Part shown: positions 61,717-64,000 of the stretch, in pieces | How positions within the stretch are numbered: position 1 is the first letter of the stretch | How the letters are laid out: each line of letters begins with the position of its first letter | Origin: Verticiella sediminum | Lineage (GTDB): Bacteria; Pseudomonadota; Gammaproteobacteria; Burkholderiales; Burkholderiaceae_B | Length of the DNA: 64,000 nt | NCBI RefSeq assembly: GCF_007558815.1 | Contig: NZ_VLTJ01000039.1 | Coordinates: 744,001-808,000, forward strand | Direction of reading: 5' to 3' | Program-made: the position numbers and the translations under genes | The notes under the pieces: generated by a model | Databases searched by the model: none | The model's input: the letters and a program-made list of their open reading frames with translations, nothing else | What the model was told of the DNA's origin: nothing

Positions 61717-61900
61717 AACAGGCTTCTTACGGCTGGACACCGCTTTTCCTCTTTGCTGCGGCCCGTCCTGGTCCGGTCAACATGCGCGACCTGAGGCACG
61801 CCCAATGTCTTCGGTGGAGGAGGTCTCGAATTTGCTCCGTGCCTGGTCACGATCGGCGTGCTTCGCCCGACGGGAATCTACGCTCAAGAAGAGGACGGAT

Positions 61901-62209
61901 ATGATCAAGAAATCGACTGTGCTGACTATCGGAACGCTGGCGTTCGCGGCCACGGCCGTTACCGGTTGTGAAAGCTTGACGGGGCAGAAGGAGGTCGGCG
62001 CAACCCCGGGCATCTGCCAGCGTGATGCCGCTGATGCGCTGGCGGGCAGGGACAGGCTGACTGATGAGCAGGCCAAACAGGCGAGCGGCGCGTCCATTGT
62101 TCGCCAGATCGCGCCCGGCCAGGCCGTGACGATGGATTATCGGCAGGAGCGGGTGACGATAGAAACCGATCCGAAAACGGGCAAGATCGTTCGCGCCTTC
62201 TGCGGCTAG
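61901..62209 (+). CDS. I78-family peptidase inhibitor lipoprotein
   Basis: A 102-residue lipoprotein from ATG 61901 (GAGGAC upstream). It has signal and lipobox AVTGC, then the I78 domain: GTPGICQRDAADAL-like start, TMDYRQERVTIETDPKTGKI and the terminal RAFCG. I78 proteins inhibit serine proteases in the periplasm or serve as envelope-stress accessories. It stands alone between the CMD and VOC genes. Confidence 0.85.
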   Translation: MIKKSTVLTIGTLAFAATAVTGCESLTGQKEVGATPGICQRDAADALAGRDRLTDEQAKQASGASIVRQIAPGQAVTMDYRQERVTIETDPKTGKIVRAFCG

Positions 62210-62349
62210 GTCAGGCTGGCGGCTTGCTCTGAACCGCCTGGCCGGCAGCGCCAATCGTGTTTTCCGGTCATTGGTGCGACTGCGGCCAGGAAGGGAGATC
62301 ATGAGATTTCCTGCCAATTGAAACCGGAACGAAAGGGAGACCGATTGCC

Positions 62350-62733
62350 ATGCTCAAGCACAATGCATCTTCCGCGATCGTCGCAGTTTCCGACATCGAC
62401 CGCGCCCGCGCCTTCTACAGCGACGTGCTCGGGCTCGACCTCGTGGAGGGCGACGAGACGGTGATGGTGTTCGCTACTGGCCCGACACATCTTGTCGTCT
62501 ACACATCCGACGAAGCCGGCACCAACCGCGCCAACGCGGTGGTCTGGGATGCGGGCGGCGACATCGAAGGGATCGTCGCTGAGCTCGCCGCCAGGGGCGT
62601 GAGGTTCGAGCGCTACGAACTGGAAGGCGCCGAGTATCGCGACGGCATCCATCATGCGGGGGAAATGAAGATGGCCTGGTTCAAGGACCCGGACGGCAAC
62701 ATCCTCCATATCAATCAGATGCCGGCGGGCTGA
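62350..62733 (+). CDS. VOC-family (glyoxalase/bleomycin-resistance-like) protein
   Basis: A 127-residue protein made of two beta-alpha-beta-beta-beta modules: VAVSDIDRARAFYSDVLGLD and KMAWFKDPDGNILHINQM. The final Glu of classical metal-binding VOC enzymes is replaced here by Asn-Gln, so its activity is uncertain. AAGGGAG precedes the start. Confidence 0.88.
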   Translation: MLKHNASSAIVAVSDIDRARAFYSDVLGLDLVEGDETVMVFATGPTHLVVYTSDEAGTNRANAVVWDAGGDIEGIVAELAARGVRFERYELEGAEYRDGIHHAGEMKMAWFKDPDGNILHINQMPAG

Positions 62734-62783
62734 AGCCGGCATCGAAGGCCTGCAGCGACGACGAAGGGCGATCGCAGGCGATT

Positions 62784-62811
62784 GACGTTTACGTTGACGG
62801 ACGTTTACGTT
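62784..62811 (+). promoter_or_regulatory. Tandem GACGTTTACGTT repeats upstream of the acyl-CoA synthetase gene
   Basis: GACGTTTACGTT occurs at 62784-62795 and 62800-62811 (16-bp period). Sites with TTTACGT cores are used by MerR/TetR regulators of acyl-CoA catabolism in proteobacteria, which fits the next gene. The rest of 62734-62925 holds no gene. Confidence 0.45.
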
Positions 62812-62925
62812 ATCGCAAGTATCCATGGGCTGGGTCAGCCGGCCTGAATGCGATGGGCACCGGCCGCCGCGATGCAGCGCGACACAAGAACACGAGGAAA
62901 CCTGCATAGACAAAAGGGGTGATGC

Positions 62926-64000
62926 ATGACCGTTTCCAGCTATACCTGCGGGCCGCAGGACCAGCCCCTGCTGGCCCGGACCATAGGCCAGGCGTTCGAC
63001 GATACCGTAGCGCGCTACCCCGATGGCACCGCGTTGATCGTCCGGCACCAGAACGTACGTTACACCTGGAAGGAACTCGCCGACGCCGTGGACGGGTGCG
63101 CGCGCGGGCTGATGGCGCTGGGTCTGCGGCCTGGCGATCGCCTGGGCATCTGGGCGCCGAATTGCGCGCAATGGTGTGTTACTCAGTTCGCCACGGCCAA
63201 GGCCGGCGTGATCCTGGTGAACATCAACCCCGCCTATCGGCTGTCCGAGCTGGAATACGCGATGAAGCAGGCCGGTTGTAGCTGGCTGGTCTGCGCCGAC
63301 GCGTTCAAGTCGTCCGACTACCACGCCATGCTGGCCGAGCTGCTGCCTGAATTGCCTGCGTCCACCCCGGGCGATCTGCACAGCACCGTGTTACCCGACC
63401 TGCGAGGCATTGTCAGCCTGGGCGAGCAGCCCGCGCCCGGGATGCTGGGCTGGTCGCAGGTCCAGGAACAAGCGTCGGCCGTCAGCGCCGATCAATTGCA
63501 GGAACGCGCCGCGTTGCTGCAATTCGACGAACCCATCAACATCCAGTACACGTCGGGCACGACCGGCTTTCCCAAGGGCGCCACGCTCAGCCACTACAAC
63601 ATCCTGAACAACGGATTCATGGTGGGCGAAAGCATAGGCCTGACTGCGAACGACAAACTGGTGGTGCCGGTGCCGCTGTACCACTGCTTCGGCATGGTGA
63701 TGGCGAACCTGGGCTGCATGACGCACGGCAGCACCATCATCTACCCCAGCGCCGCGTTCGAACCGCTATCGTCGTTGCAGGCTGTCGAAGACGAGCGGGC
63801 CACGGCGCTGTACGGCGTGCCCACCATGTTCATCGCCATGCTGGACCAGCCCGAGCGCCCGGCCATGGACCTGTCATGCCTGCGCACCGGCATCATGGCC
63901 GGCTCGATCTGCCCGATCGAAGTCATGAAGCGCGTGATCACCGACATGAACATGAAGGAGGTCCAGATCGCCTATGGCATGACGGAGACCAGCCCGGTGT
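62926..64000 (+). CDS. AMP-dependent fatty-acyl-CoA synthetase (3' end outside window)
   Basis: A partial frame of 358 codons from ATG 62926, open to the window end. The ATP/AMP-binding P-loop is [20 protein letters not shown], preceded by [15 protein letters not shown] and followed by the start of motif YGMTETSPV at the edge. It matches FadD/AcsM-like acyl-CoA synthetases that activate fatty acids for beta-oxidation. GGGGTG lies before the start. Confidence 0.92.
   Translation, partial: MTVSSYTCGPQDQPLLARTIGQAFDDTVARYPDGTALIVRHQNVRYTWKELADAVDGCARGLMALGLRPGDRLGIWAPNCAQWCVTQFATAKAGVILVNINPAYRLSELEYAMKQAGCSWLVCADAFKSSDYHAMLAELLPELPASTPGDLHSTVLPDLRGIVSLGEQPAPGMLGWSQVQEQASAVSADQLQERAALLQFDEPINIQYTSGTTGFPKGATLSHYNILNNGFMVGESIGLTANDKLVVPVPLYHCFGMVMANLGCMTHGSTIIYPSAAFEPLSSLQAVEDERATALYGVPTMFIAMLDQPERPAMDLSCLRTGIMAGSICPIEVMKRVITDMNMKEVQIAYGMTETSPV

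Overview
The window is high-GC DNA (roughly two-thirds G+C by eye) from a betaproteobacterium. It is most likely Alcaligenaceae (Bordetella/Achromobacter type), judged from several Bug/TctC solute receptors, many LysR, GntR, TetR and AraC regulators, and the codon use. This placement is an inference; there is no rRNA or other definitive marker. No tRNA, rRNA or CRISPR array was seen.

Backbone, left (1-15958). A sulfate-ester scavenging operon runs 857-8123. It holds an ABC importer (receptor, permease, ATPase), a Cys-type arylsulfatase, a dedicated formylglycine-generating enzyme and a SulP anion transporter, behind a textbook -24/-12 sigma54 promoter at 614-630. A minus-strand set follows (GntR regulator, class III CoA-transferase, Bug receptor, type B carboxylesterase), with a divergent LysR regulator, then guaA.

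Island 1 (15947-32374, about 16.4 kb). It is bounded by a perfect 12-bp direct repeat equal to the last 12 bases of guaA and begins with a P4-type tyrosine recombinase. Inside lies a plasmid-like chimera: two inverted RP4/IncP-type oriT copies, an IncQ/RSF1010-like RepA helicase and RepC initiator with four iterons, an incomplete trb set (J, K and L plus a second TrbK-like lipoprotein), and an RK2-type parDE/parA locus. No relaxase, primase or trbB-I is present, so the element looks mobilisable in trans rather than self-transmissible. The cargo at the right end (28249-32280) is a two-reverse-transcriptase operon that I read as a DRT type 3 (UG3+UG8) anti-phage system. It is followed by a structured candidate ncRNA carrying CACACACA in a hairpin loop.

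Island 2 remnant (32375 to about 36.8 kb). This is an older, decayed insertion at the same site: a broken integrase, an AbiEi antitoxin with a frameshifted AbiEii toxin, an AlpA regulator, a DUF6157 gene and remnants of DUF2958 and DUF932 genes.

Accessory and backbone, right (36.8-64 kb). Regulator-enzyme pairs dominate: MerR with a truncated DUF2938 gene and a methyltransferase; AraC with aldehyde dehydrogenase and SDR; TetR with SDR. A LysR-controlled catabolic operon (45012-50750) encodes a SnoaL-like protein, Fe-ADH/maleylacetate reductase, TauD dioxygenase, FMN hydroxyacid oxidase, Bug receptor and FAH-family hydrolase. After it come an SDR, an aldo/keto reductase, an acetoin-reductase-like SDR with poxB, a thioredoxin-reductase-like protein with Rrf2, an MFS carrier, quinone reductase with TetR, MerR with a CMD protein, an I78 inhibitor lipoprotein, a VOC protein and the start of a fatty-acyl-CoA synthetase. 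Several decayed gene pieces (LysR, MFS, AraC, cyclase, Bug) lie between these units.
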